From Mycobacterium paraterrae (lineage in GTDB: Bacteria > Actinomycetota > Actinomycetes > Mycobacteriales > Mycobacteriaceae), in contig NZ_CP092488.2 in NCBI RefSeq assembly GCF_022430545.2, positions 310,001 through 374,000 of the forward strand: DNA of 64,000 nt, written 5' to 3'. The translations under genes were made by a program, and so were the position numbers. Under the pieces are notes generated by a model, which had not been told where the DNA came from, searched no databases, and worked only from the letters and a program-made list of their open reading frames with translations. The first letter of the stretch is position 1. Every line of letters starts with the position of its first letter. This document shows, piece after piece, positions 36,346-44,700 of the stretch.

Positions 36346-37713
36346 ATGGCAACGGAGACGACCGACCCGGTGCGGCTGCCGCCCGCGCTGCGGTTGCCCA
36401 AGCTCGTCACAAGCGTGCTGTTCCTGACGTCGCTGCAGTATTCGGTGGCACCGTGGCTGAGCAAGCACTACGGCGGGCCGTTCACGATCAACCTGCCGAT
36501 CTTCGGGAAGACGATTGTCATCCACGACCGCGACATCGTCAAAGAGGTGTACAGCACCAGTTTCGACCTGATCGAACGCCCGACGAAGGTGCTCGGACAG
36601 GCGTTCGGTCCCGGCTCCACCTTCAGCTTGCTCGGCAAGGAGCACTCGGAGCGGCGAAAGCTGGTGCTGCCCAACTTCTCCGGCAAGAAGGTGAAGAACT
36701 ACGAGCAGCTCGTCGAAGACGAGGTGCTACGCGAAACCGCGAACTGGCCGGAGGGCGAGGAGTTCGAAACCCTGGAATCGATGACGCGGCTGACGCTCAA
36801 CGCGATCATGCGGGCCACCTTCGGGGAACGAGCCGACGCCCTGGATGAGCTCAAGGCTGTTATCCCGTCGCTGATCACGCTGGGCTCGCTGATGCAGCGG
36901 ATGCCGCTGTTCGTACGGCGCGAGTACGGCTCGTGGAGTCCCGGCAGCAAGCTGGCCGCATTTCGCCGTCGCTTCGACGCGGTGATCGACGAACTCCTCG
37001 CCGAAGCCCGTGTGGATCCGTCGCTGACCGATCGCACCGACATGCTCGCGCTGCTGATGCAGGCCCGCTACGAGGACGGCTCGCCGATCTCCGATCGCCA
37101 CATTGCCGACGAGCTACTCACCCTGGTCGCTGCCGGTCACGAGACCACGGCGTCCCAATTGGCTTGGGCCATCGAGCGTTTACGCCGCAACCCCGACGTG
37201 ATGAGACGGCTCACCGAAGAGATCGACGCCGGCGGATCGGATCTGCGGCAGGCCACGATCTACGAAATCCAGCGTGTCCGGCCCACCATCGCGGCATCGC
37301 TGCGCACCACCAAGACCCGGGTGCGGGTCGGCGAGTGGGTGCTTCCGCCCGACACCGCGGTGATGATCGATTTCCAGCTGGCCCACGAATCCGACGTCAA
37401 CTACGACGATCCGGAAGCGTTCAACCCGGACCGGTTCCTCGGCGGGCCGCCGCCGTCCTTCCGCTGGGTCCCCTTCGGAGGCGGCATAAACCGTTGTGTC
37501 GGAGCGGCTTTCGCGCACATGGAGATGGATGTCACGCTGCGGACGCTGTTCCGTGAGTTTCGCTTCACCCCGACCGATGCCCCGGACGAGAGCCGCAACT
37601 TCCGTGGCGTGGCGATCGCGCCGGGCAAGGGCGCACGCGCGGTGGTCTACCGGCGCAGCAATGCCGAGCGGGCCAGTCGCGACTCCGTGTCGGTCGCCGA
37701 CCACGGCAGCTGA
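36346..37713 (+). CDS. Cytochrome P450
   Basis: 455 residues; AAGGGGGG precedes the ATG. The I-helix A-G-H-E-T-T-A is near 265. The heme loop F-G-G-G-I-N-R-C-V-G has Cys384 as ligand. The N-terminal R-L-P-P-A-L-R-L-P-K and the overall length recall the CYP138/CYP135-type mycobacterial P450s; this is a guess. It lies between two methyltransferase paralogs (52 and 30 bases from them), so hydroxylation of the same lipid or metabolite is likely. Electron partners are not encoded nearby. Confidence 0.9.
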   Translation: MATETTDPVRLPPALRLPKLVTSVLFLTSLQYSVAPWLSKHYGGPFTINLPIFGKTIVIHDRDIVKEVYSTSFDLIERPTKVLGQAFGPGSTFSLLGKEHSERRKLVLPNFSGKKVKNYEQLVEDEVLRETANWPEGEEFETLESMTRLTLNAIMRATFGERADALDELKAVIPSLITLGSLMQRMPLFVRREYGSWSPGSKLAAFRRRFDAVIDELLAEARVDPSLTDRTDMLALLMQARYEDGSPISDRHIADELLTLVAAGHETTASQLAWAIERLRRNPDVMRRLTEEIDAGGSDLRQATIYEIQRVRPTIAASLRTTKTRVRVGEWVLPPDTAVMIDFQLAHESDVNYDDPEAFNPDRFLGGPPPSFRWVPFGGGINRCVGAAFAHMEMDVTLRTLFREFRFTPTDAPDESRNFRGVAIAPGKGARAVVYRRSNAERASRDSVSVADHGS

Positions 37714-37730
37714 CTCCAACGCTGGCCTGG

Positions 37731-37746
37731 CATACTTCCCGGCATG
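37731..37746 (+). promoter_or_regulatory. Shared methyltransferase start element, copy 2
   Basis: CATACTTCCCGGC then ATG, with CATACT at 37731-37736. The ATACTTCC core is the same as in the copies at 35442 and 41611. It lies in the 30-base gap after the P450 gene, so this paralog can be expressed on its own. Confidence 0.5.
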
Positions 37747-38550
37747 CCTACGACTAAGGAACGCGTCACCGACATCGGCTACCGCGGCTACAAGGCCTTC
37801 ATGAACAAGGTCTGGTACCCGTTCCTCACCCGTCGGCTCAACACCGAAGACGTCACCTTCCTCAACTACGGCTACGAGGGCGACCCACCGCTGAACCTGC
37901 CGCTTGACGACGCCGACGCGGCCACTCGTTACTCGACCAACCTGTACAACCAGGTTGCCTCGCAGATCGACCTGACCGGCAAAAAGGTGCTTGAGTGCAG
38001 CTGCGGCCACGGCGGCGGCGCGTCATACATCATGCGCACCTTCAAACCGGCCGAGTACATCGGCCTGGACTACAACCCGGACGGCGTGGCCTACTGCAAC
38101 GCGCACCACAAGCTGCCCGGTCTGAGCTTCGTGCACGGCAACGCCGAAGATCTGCCGTTCCCCGACAACAGCTTTGACGCAATCGTCAACGTCGAGGCGT
38201 CGCACGCCTACCCCAACCTGGACAAATTCCTGTCCGAGGTGAACCGCGTGCTGAAGCCGGGCGGCAGCCTGCTCTACGCCGATTTCCGCGGCCGGGCCGA
38301 GTTCCCGGTCTGGGAAGCCGCCCTCGACGCGATGCCGCTGCGTCAGGTGTCGATGCGGGTAATCAACGACGGCGTGATCCGGTCACTGGACGCCAGCGCA
38401 CAGCAAAAACTCGACTTGATCAGCGCGCAGTTGCCGAAATGGTTCCGGCCGTTCGGCCGTCACTTTGCCGGCGTGCCCGGCACCGGCATCTACAACGTGA
38501 TCGAAAGCGGCGGCGCGGAATACCGCATCTACCACTTCATCAAGGACTGA
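37744..38550 (+). CDS. SAM-dependent O-methyltransferase, phthiotriol-dimycocerosate methyltransferase family (paralog 2)
   Basis: 268 residues. Same blocks as the gene at 35454: F-L-N-Y-G-Y-E-G-D-P-P, V-L-E-C-S-C-G-H-G-G-G-A-S-Y, L-P-F-P-D-N-S-F-D, ending F-I-K-D. The N-terminus Y-R-G-Y-K-A-F-M-N-K-V-W-Y-P-F-L-T-R is closer to paralog 3 than to paralog 1. It probably methylates a hydroxyl made by one of the nearby oxygenases. It is convergent with the flavin monooxygenase (7-base gap). Confidence 0.88.
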   Translation: MPTTKERVTDIGYRGYKAFMNKVWYPFLTRRLNTEDVTFLNYGYEGDPPLNLPLDDADAATRYSTNLYNQVASQIDLTGKKVLECSCGHGGGASYIMRTFKPAEYIGLDYNPDGVAYCNAHHKLPGLSFVHGNAEDLPFPDNSFDAIVNVEASHAYPNLDKFLSEVNRVLKPGGSLLYADFRGRAEFPVWEAALDAMPLRQVSMRVINDGVIRSLDASAQQKLDLISAQLPKWFRPFGRHFAGVPGTGIYNVIESGGAEYRIYHFIKD

Positions 38551-38557
38551 TCGCCGC

Positions 38558-40051
38558 TCAGGCGATGGCGTAGTCCGACATCGGGAAGGTTTCCTGCTCC
38601 TTGACGGCGCTGCGCACCGAGGTCGGGCGGAACAGCGGCGCCTCGCCCTTGCCGGTGTGGTTGCGGAACCAGTAGGACCGCGAGCCGACGCAGTTGCCGA
38701 GCTCGAACGCCGAGTCCTTCATCAGCGTGGTCATCCGCTCGAGGAAGCGGGCATTGGCGTCCTCGGTGACCTCGAACGTCCGGGCATCACGCCGCTGCAT
38801 CTCACCGAACAGCCGTTCCATGTGCTTCATCTGGTACTCGACGGTGTTGAACCACGACAGGCCCACCCAGGCGTAGGGGCTCGCCATCGACAGGAAGTTC
38901 GGGAAACCTGGCATCGAGATGCCCTGGTAGGCCTGGAATTGCGTTTCGCGCCACCACTTTCCGAGGTTTTTGCCGTCGCGGCCGATCACTTCGATCGCCG
39001 GCAGGTTGGCCTCCCAGACGTCGAATCCGGTTGCCAGGACCAGGGTGTCGATCAGCCGCTTGGTGCCGTCGCGGGCGACGATGCCGTCGGGCTCGATCCG
39101 CTCGATGCCGTTGGTCTCCAGGTGCACATTGGGTTTGGTGAACGACTGGTAGAAGTCGTTGGAGATCGTGGGTCGCTTGCAACCGAAGTCGAAGTCGGGG
39201 TCCAGCTTGCGCGACAGCTCCCGGTTGCGCACTGACAACAGGCGATACAACCGCGAGAACTGCGAGATGCCTTTGTTGAAGAGCCTGAAGTACCGGAACT
39301 TCCACATGGTCAGGACCATCGAGAGTTCCAGGATCGCGTCGGTGTACCAGCGCAGGCCGCGCTGGGTCGCGGGGAACTTGGCGAACAGCCGCTGCACGGG
39401 CGGGAGGAACTTGACGTCGAATTTCGGTAGCACCCAGATCGGGGTGCGTTGATACACCGTCAACTCGGCGACGTCCTTCGCCAGCGCGGGAGCGACCTGG
39501 ACGCCCGTGGAGCCGGTTCCGATGACCGCGGCGCGGCGCCCGACCGCGGAGAAGTCGTCATCCCATTGCGCGGTGTGCAGGATCCGGCCCGCGAAGGTCT
39601 CGATGCCGGGGATGTCCGGCATCTTGGGCTGGCACAGGAAGCCGGTGGCGGCAATCAGGAACTGCGTGGTCAACGTCTCGCCGCCGGCCAACGCCAGCCG
39701 CCACAGCTGGGCGTCCTCGTCCCACCGGGCACCCTCGACGCATACGTTGAACCGCATGAAACGCCGGACGTCGTACTTCTCGGCGACGTTGACGGCATAG
39801 CTCTTGAGCTCGGCGCCGGGTGCGTACATCCGCGACCAGTACGGGTTCGGCTCGAACCGGTAGGAAAAGGTCGGCGACGGTTGGTCGACCGAAAGACCGG
39901 GATAGTGGTTGACGTGCCAGGTTCCGCCCAGATCGTCTTCCCGGTCGACGATCAGAACGTTCTCGTATCCGAGGTTTTTCAGCTGGATCGCGGCGCCGAT
40001 TCCGCCGAATCCCGCCCCGACGATGATCACATCGAACTGCTGGTCATCCAT
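38558..40051 (-). CDS. FAD/NADPH-dependent Baeyer-Villiger-type monooxygenase
   Basis: 497 residues from the ATG at 40051; a longer frame to 40105 adds 18 residues before the FAD motif and is less likely. The FAD-binding G-A-G-F-G-G-I-G is at about 13-20. G-G-T-W-H-V-N-H-Y-P-G is near 44. The BVMO fingerprint F-A-G-R-I-L-H-T-A-Q-W-D is near 150. The NADPH-binding G-T-G-S-T-G-V-Q is near 180, followed by a D-x-x-x-x-A-T-G-F motif. It converts ketones to esters or oxidises heteroatoms. It lies inside the tailoring cluster on the opposite strand. Confidence 0.9.
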   Translation of the reverse strand: MDDQQFDVIIVGAGFGGIGAAIQLKNLGYENVLIVDREDDLGGTWHVNHYPGLSVDQPSPTFSYRFEPNPYWSRMYAPGAELKSYAVNVAEKYDVRRFMRFNVCVEGARWDEDAQLWRLALAGGETLTTQFLIAATGFLCQPKMPDIPGIETFAGRILHTAQWDDDFSAVGRRAAVIGTGSTGVQVAPALAKDVAELTVYQRTPIWVLPKFDVKFLPPVQRLFAKFPATQRGLRWYTDAILELSMVLTMWKFRYFRLFNKGISQFSRLYRLLSVRNRELSRKLDPDFDFGCKRPTISNDFYQSFTKPNVHLETNGIERIEPDGIVARDGTKRLIDTLVLATGFDVWEANLPAIEVIGRDGKNLGKWWRETQFQAYQGISMPGFPNFLSMASPYAWVGLSWFNTVEYQMKHMERLFGEMQRRDARTFEVTEDANARFLERMTTLMKDSAFELGNCVGSRSYWFRNHTGKGEAPLFRPTSVRSAVKEQETFPMSDYAIA

Positions 40052-40371
40052 AACGAGAAACGGTACCTTGCGCTGCAGTGATGGGTGAAACGCCAGCGCC
40101 CGCACAGGGAAGGCCCCGCGGCTTCGTCGCCTTTTGATCGGAGCGTCAGCCAGCGGACGGAGCGTGTGTACTGTCTAATGAGATTTGGCTGTTCGAGGGG
40201 CACAACTTCGCTGATCGTGAGTCGGCCGGGGCTATCTATATAGACATGAGAATGAGGCCGTTCCGTGTTAGGTCTTTCACTCTCACCCGGTAGGCTCCAA
40301 TCCCAACTGTGCCCATGGAGCGCATGTGCAGTAGAGCCGCATGCAGAGCTGTGCCGGAGGGAGGCCTCGGT
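40052..40371. promoter_or_regulatory. Control region between flavin monooxygenase and diiron oxygenase genes
   Basis: 320 bases. A perfect 10-bp AT-rich palindrome TCTATATAGA lies at 40235-40244, striking in this GC-rich context, and may be part of a promoter or operator. A 15-codon ORF (40246-40293) follows it directly and may be chance. GGAGGGAGG at 40356-40364 is the ribosome-binding site for the TTG at 40372. Confidence 0.45.
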
Positions 40372-41469
40372 TTGCCGGTCACGCTGGCGATTTTGTTGAT
40401 CGTCGCGGGCGCCGTCCTTACGGTGAGCCTGCTCCTTCTGATCACTTTCTTCTGCGTGGCCAGGCGGCTGAAGCGCAACATGGATGTCAGCGATGACGCC
40501 GATTATGCAGCCACCCTGACCTCGCTCTCGGAAGCTTCGGTGCGTCACTTCAATCCCTACACCGACGTCGACTGGGAAGCGCCGATCTTCTCGGTGACCG
40601 AGAACGACTCGCGCTGGGTGCTCTCGGAGTTGGACCCGCTGGGAAGCCACCCCTGGTACCAGGCCCAACCGCTGGACAAGCAGATCGAGATCGGGATGTG
40701 GCGGCAAGCCAACATGGCCAAGGTCGGCACGCAGTTCGAGGGCATCTTGGTCCGCGGGCTCTTGCACTACGCGTTCTGGGTGCCCAACGGCTCCCCCGAA
40801 TACCGCTACTGCGTGCACGAGTCGATCGAGGAATGCAGCCACAGCCTGATGTTCCAGGAAATCGTCAACCGCATCGGCGTGGATGTTCCGGGCATGCCGC
40901 GCTGGTTGCGGGTGCTGTCCCCGATCGTCCCGTTCTACGCCGGTCCCCTGCCCAACGCGTTCTTCTTCGGGGTGCTGGCCGGCGAGGTGCCCTTCGACTA
41001 TCTGCAGACCAACCTGCTGCGCGAACCCGAGCCGCGATCGATCCACCCGATCATGCAGGACCTGATCGCGATCCACGTCGCCGAGGAGGCCCGGCACATC
41101 TCGTTTGCGCACGAATACTTGCACCGGCGTGTTCCGCGGCTGAACTGGCACACCCGGTTCTGGTTGTCGCTCTACGTGCCCGTCGTGATGCGGATGCTGG
41201 GCCAGGCGATGGTCGTGCCGTCGCGCAGGTTCTTCCGTCAGTTCGACATCCCGCGCTCGGTGCGCAAGGAGCTCTACTCCGGTAAGGGCGAGTCGCGGCA
41301 GACGCTGCGAGACATGTTCGGCGACATCCGCATGCTGTGCGACGACCTGGATCTGATGAACCCCTTCGCGTTGCTGATGTGGCGCCTGTGCCGAATCAAC
41401 GGCCCCGCATCGCGTTATCGCAGTGAGCCACAGCGCGCCAACGTCCCAGCTTCGGTAAACGCAGCCTAA
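40372..41469 (+). CDS. AurF-type diiron oxygenase with a predicted N-terminal membrane anchor
   Basis: 365 residues from a TTG with GGAGGGAGG seven bases upstream. Residues about 3-27 form a strongly hydrophobic helix followed by A-R-R-L-K-R, so the enzyme should be membrane-tethered with the catalytic part in the cytoplasm. The AurF family normally begins near D-Y-A-A-T-L, which here starts at residue 43. Diiron ligands are visible in two E-E-x-x-H motifs (E-E-C-S-H, E-E-A-R-H) and flanking H/E residues. AurF-type enzymes oxidise amines or hydroxylate carbons. The acceptor is unknown. If translation began at the ATG at 40483 there would be no anchor. Confidence 0.8.
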   Translation: MPVTLAILLIVAGAVLTVSLLLLITFFCVARRLKRNMDVSDDADYAATLTSLSEASVRHFNPYTDVDWEAPIFSVTENDSRWVLSELDPLGSHPWYQAQPLDKQIEIGMWRQANMAKVGTQFEGILVRGLLHYAFWVPNGSPEYRYCVHESIEECSHSLMFQEIVNRIGVDVPGMPRWLRVLSPIVPFYAGPLPNAFFFGVLAGEVPFDYLQTNLLREPEPRSIHPIMQDLIAIHVAEEARHISFAHEYLHRRVPRLNWHTRFWLSLYVPVVMRMLGQAMVVPSRRFFRQFDIPRSVRKELYSGKGESRQTLRDMFGDIRMLCDDLDLMNPFALLMWRLCRINGPASRYRSEPQRANVPASVNAA

Positions 41470-41610
41470 ATCCCTTGTCGCGCAATTCATTACGAATTTC
41501 GCCGGTGTTTCATGATCACTTCTTGTTGCTAGGGCATGACTTTGGCGTGGGGCGACTGTTCCCAGTTGTACGAAAAAGGCATGCCAGAGCAAGCACAGCT
41601 GACACTGTGC

Positions 41611-41625
41611 GATACTTCCTGCATG
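41611..41625 (+). promoter_or_regulatory. Shared methyltransferase start element, copy 3
   Basis: GATACTTCCTGC then ATG. GATACT at 41611-41616 lies at the same distance from the ATG as in copies 1 and 2. Confidence 0.5.
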
Positions 41626-42459
41626 GTTCGTAGCCCTTCATTGGACAACGTCGGCGCAAGTCTCGTCTACCGCATCGGTTCGACTGCGACGTACAAGAAG
41701 CTGTTCCGGTACTGGTACCCGCTGATGACCAAGCGCCTGCACAACCAGGACGACGTTCAGTTCCTGAACTGGGGTTATGAGGAGGAGCCGCCCCTGGGTC
41801 TGCCCCTCGACCCCGCCGACGAGCCCAACCGGTACAGCATCCAGCTCTACCACCAGTGCGCGACCCAGGACGGCTTCGACCTCGCCGGCAAGAAGGTGCT
41901 GGAGTGCAGCTCCGGGCACGGCGGTGGCGCCTCCTACTTGTCGCGCACGCTGAAGCCGGCGTCGTACACCGGCCTGGACTTCAATGCGGCCGGAGTCAAA
42001 TTCTGCAACGAGCGGCACAAGGTCCCGGGCCTGAGCTTCGTACACGGTGATGCCGAAAACCTGCCGTTCCCGGACGAGTCGTTCGACGCGGTGATCAACG
42101 TCGAGGCCTCACACATCTACCCGCATTTCGACCGCTTCCTCAGTGAGGTGCGCCGGGTGCTGCGCCCAGGTGGGCACTTCCTGCACGTCGATTTCCGCAA
42201 CCGGGACAACTTCGCCAACTGGGAGTCGGATCTGGCGAACTCGGGCCTGCGCCAGGTGTCGTCGCGGGTCATCAACGACGAGGTTCTGCGCGGCCTCAAG
42301 AAGAATTCGGCCCGCTCGAACGAGATCATCAACACCCGCCTTCCGGCGTTCTTGCGCAAATTCGGTCGGGAGTTCGCCGTCGTCGACGGTTCGTGGTTCT
42401 ACAACGACCTGGAGCGCGGCGAAATCGATTACCGCGCATACCATCTCACCAAGGACTGA
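41623..42459 (+). CDS. SAM-dependent O-methyltransferase, phthiotriol-dimycocerosate methyltransferase family (paralog 3)
   Basis: 278 residues from the ATG at 41623; an upstream in-frame ATG at 41536 would add 29 atypical residues. Of the three paralogs it is closest to Rv2952 as I recall it: T-A-T-Y-K-K-L-F-R-Y-W-Y-P-L-M-T near 20-35, F-L-N-W-G-Y-E-E-E-P-P, and L-P-A-F-L-R-K-F-G-R-E-F near the end. The SAM loop reads V-L-E-C-S-S-G-H-G-G-G. It is likely an O-methyltransferase acting on a phthiotriol-like or related glycolipid hydroxyl. A P450 gene follows after 58 bases. Confidence 0.9.
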   Translation: MVRSPSLDNVGASLVYRIGSTATYKKLFRYWYPLMTKRLHNQDDVQFLNWGYEEEPPLGLPLDPADEPNRYSIQLYHQCATQDGFDLAGKKVLECSSGHGGGASYLSRTLKPASYTGLDFNAAGVKFCNERHKVPGLSFVHGDAENLPFPDESFDAVINVEASHIYPHFDRFLSEVRRVLRPGGHFLHVDFRNRDNFANWESDLANSGLRQVSSRVINDEVLRGLKKNSARSNEIINTRLPAFLRKFGREFAVVDGSWFYNDLERGEIDYRAYHLTKD

Positions 42460-42517
42460 CAATTTTGAAGGGCGATTGCCCTTGCGTCGGTAAGTCTTCA
42501 CGAGAGGATTTATCCGC

Positions 42518-43834
42518 ATGACGCTGGCTCGTAGGCTGCGGTTTCGCGCCAGCCTGATGAAGGTCGGTGTCGACGGGGCGCTCGGAGTGGCGAAGGACAA
42601 GGCCACCTCCTACGGCTACTCGTTGACCGGCCGAAAAACCGCGCCGCACACCGACTTCGACCCCTTTTCGGCCGAAGTCATGCACGATCCGTATCCGGGT
42701 TATCAGTCGTTGCTGAACGGCGACGACGTTCCGAATGTCTGGTACAACCGCAAACGCGGCATCTGGATCATCGCCGGCTACGACGATGTCCGAAAGGCGT
42801 TGCGCGACAACGAGGCGTTGTCGTCGGCCCAGAGCCAGAGCCGATTCCGGGTGTATCTGCCGTCGATGAACGCGGCCGATCCGCCGGCCCACACCCGGCT
42901 GCGCAAGTTCGTCTCCCGCGCGTTCACCGCCCGGGCGATGGCCGCCTGGCAGACGAACATCAACGAGGTCGCCGACGAACTCGTCGACAACGTGATCGCC
43001 GAACGCTACACCGAGGCCGTCAACGGCCTGGCCAAGCCGTTGCCCACCCGGTTGATAGCCCGGATGCTGGGCATCCCGCACCAGGACCAGCCGCAGTTCG
43101 TGGCGTGGTCGGACGACATGGTGGCGGGCGCCTTCGCGCCGCTGACCCCGCATGGCATCCGACTGTCCGCGCGGTCGGGCAGCGCGACCGCCGCGATGCG
43201 CCGCAGCCTCGACCCGCTGATCGCCCAGCGCCGCCTCAACCCCGGTGACGACCTGATTTCGATGATGACCCCGGCCGACGCGGACGACGTGCTCACCGAC
43301 GACGAGATCTTCTGGAGCGCCGCCATGTTGATCGGCGCCGGCAGCGAAACGACGACCAACATGCTGTCGGGTCTGCTGCTGACCCTGGCTCAACGGCCCG
43401 ACCTGTACGCACGGCTGCGGGCACACCCGGAACTGATCCCGGCGGCCGTCGAAGAGCAGCTCCGGATGGGCTCGCCGGTTCAGGGCTTCTACCGCACCGC
43501 GACGTGCGATTACACCGTGGGCGCCAACACGATTCCGGCCGGCGCCCGGGTGCTGCTGCTGTTCGCCGCAGCCAACCGCGACCCCCGCCACTACCCTGAC
43601 CCGGACACCTTCGACCTCGATCGCAACCCGACCGACCACCTTGCCTTCGGCGGGGGCGTCCACTACTGCCTCGGCGTTCCCCTGACCCGGCTGGAGGGCG
43701 CCCGGGTGTTCTCCCAGCTGCTGCCCAGGGTCGAAGAGATTCGCCTGACGGGCCAGTATCGCTACCTCGACAACCCGACGATGCGGGGGCTGGAACACCT
43801 TCCGTTGGAGCTGGTTCCCGCCAAGGGGACGTAG
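42518..43834 (+). CDS. Cytochrome P450
   Basis: 438 residues. The I-helix motif G-A-G-S-E-T-T-T is near 275. The heme loop F-G-G-G-V-H-Y-C-L-G has Cys384. The N-terminal 45 residues are longer and more basic than in cyp130. It is a different subfamily from the P450 at 36346; I do not assign a CYP number. It is co-directional with methyltransferase paralog 3 (58-base gap) and convergent with the hydrolase (one base between stops). Confidence 0.9.
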   Translation: MTLARRLRFRASLMKVGVDGALGVAKDKATSYGYSLTGRKTAPHTDFDPFSAEVMHDPYPGYQSLLNGDDVPNVWYNRKRGIWIIAGYDDVRKALRDNEALSSAQSQSRFRVYLPSMNAADPPAHTRLRKFVSRAFTARAMAAWQTNINEVADELVDNVIAERYTEAVNGLAKPLPTRLIARMLGIPHQDQPQFVAWSDDMVAGAFAPLTPHGIRLSARSGSATAAMRRSLDPLIAQRRLNPGDDLISMMTPADADDVLTDDEIFWSAAMLIGAGSETTTNMLSGLLLTLAQRPDLYARLRAHPELIPAAVEEQLRMGSPVQGFYRTATCDYTVGANTIPAGARVLLLFAAANRDPRHYPDPDTFDLDRNPTDHLAFGGGVHYCLGVPLTRLEGARVFSQLLPRVEEIRLTGQYRYLDNPTMRGLEHLPLELVPAKGT

Positions 43835-43835
43835 C

Positions 43836-44621
43836 TCAGAGTCCGCGGGTGCTCAGCCAGCCGTCGATGCACTCGGCGACGGTCGCCCAACCCGGTTCGA
43901 GCATCATGTTGTGCCCCATGTCGGGAAAGAACTCCGCGGTAGTGCGGTAAGCGCGCGCGGTGGCCAGGACCTCTTTGCGGGTGTGCGCCCCGTCGTCTTC
44001 GGCGCCCAACACCAACATCGGTGTGCGCACGCGCTTGGGCCGGGGCAGTCGTAGCAGCAGGCAATCGATGCCGATACGTGAACTGTCCTCTTGTAACCGG
44101 GCGGCGTACTTGCGGACGTCGGCTTCCGGGGTGTGCGCGGAGAAAAATCGTTGACGGGCCAACCGCGGCGGATTGATGTAAGGCAGCGCCTTCCCGGTCA
44201 CCGTCATCTTGAAGAAGTCCATCGGGCGATCCTTGATCCAGCGCAGCGCGTTTCCGAGGTTTCCCTGCGGCGGAATCGACGACATCAAAACCCCGGCCGG
44301 AGCGTCGTAGCGTTCCAGGTACTTCTGCACGATGAGCCCGCCCATCGAGTGACCGATGATCACCGGAGCGCTGGGCAGGTGCTCAGCAACGCTGTGAACG
44401 TCGTCGACGTAGTCGGCCACCGAGCAGGCCCGCAGCGGCTTATCGGTCGGGCTCTCACCGTGGCCTCGAAAGCTCAATGCCACTGCACGATAACCCTTGT
44501 CGGCGAAAAAGCTGAGAAAGTTCTCGTCCCAACACCACGCCGCATGCCAGGCTCCGTGGACAAAGAGCAGCGGGACGGGATGCGCCTCGCTCACACTGCC
44601 CTTCTCGATCACCTCTAGCAC
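43836..44621 (-). CDS. Alpha/beta-hydrolase fold protein
   Basis: 261 residues. The oxyanion segment F-V-H-G-A-W-H-A-A-W-C-W is near 20-31. The nucleophile elbow G-H-S-M-G-G is near 95. An acid in L-G-A-E-D-D-G is near 207, and the catalytic His lies in D-M-G-H-N-M-M near 238. It is likely an esterase or lipase. With the upstream SDR on the same strand (79-base gap) it may form a small operon that borders the tailoring cluster. Confidence 0.9.
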   Translation of the reverse strand: MLEVIEKGSVSEAHPVPLLFVHGAWHAAWCWDENFLSFFADKGYRAVALSFRGHGESPTDKPLRACSVADYVDDVHSVAEHLPSAPVIIGHSMGGLIVQKYLERYDAPAGVLMSSIPPQGNLGNALRWIKDRPMDFFKMTVTGKALPYINPPRLARQRFFSAHTPEADVRKYAARLQEDSSRIGIDCLLLRLPRPKRVRTPMLVLGAEDDGAHTRKEVLATARAYRTTAEFFPDMGHNMMLEPGWATVAECIDGWLSTRGL

Positions 44622-44700
44622 CGCGTTAGCCTATCTGTCCGCAATACCGGAACTCTGCAGTGTCCAAGAATCCGTATGTCTCCGTATGATTACCGCGTCG

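Noticed and set aside
40027..41592. 521-codon minus-strand frame over the AurF-type gene
   Set aside because: His/Gln/Arg-rich translation without motifs; the plus strand encodes a clear diiron protein.
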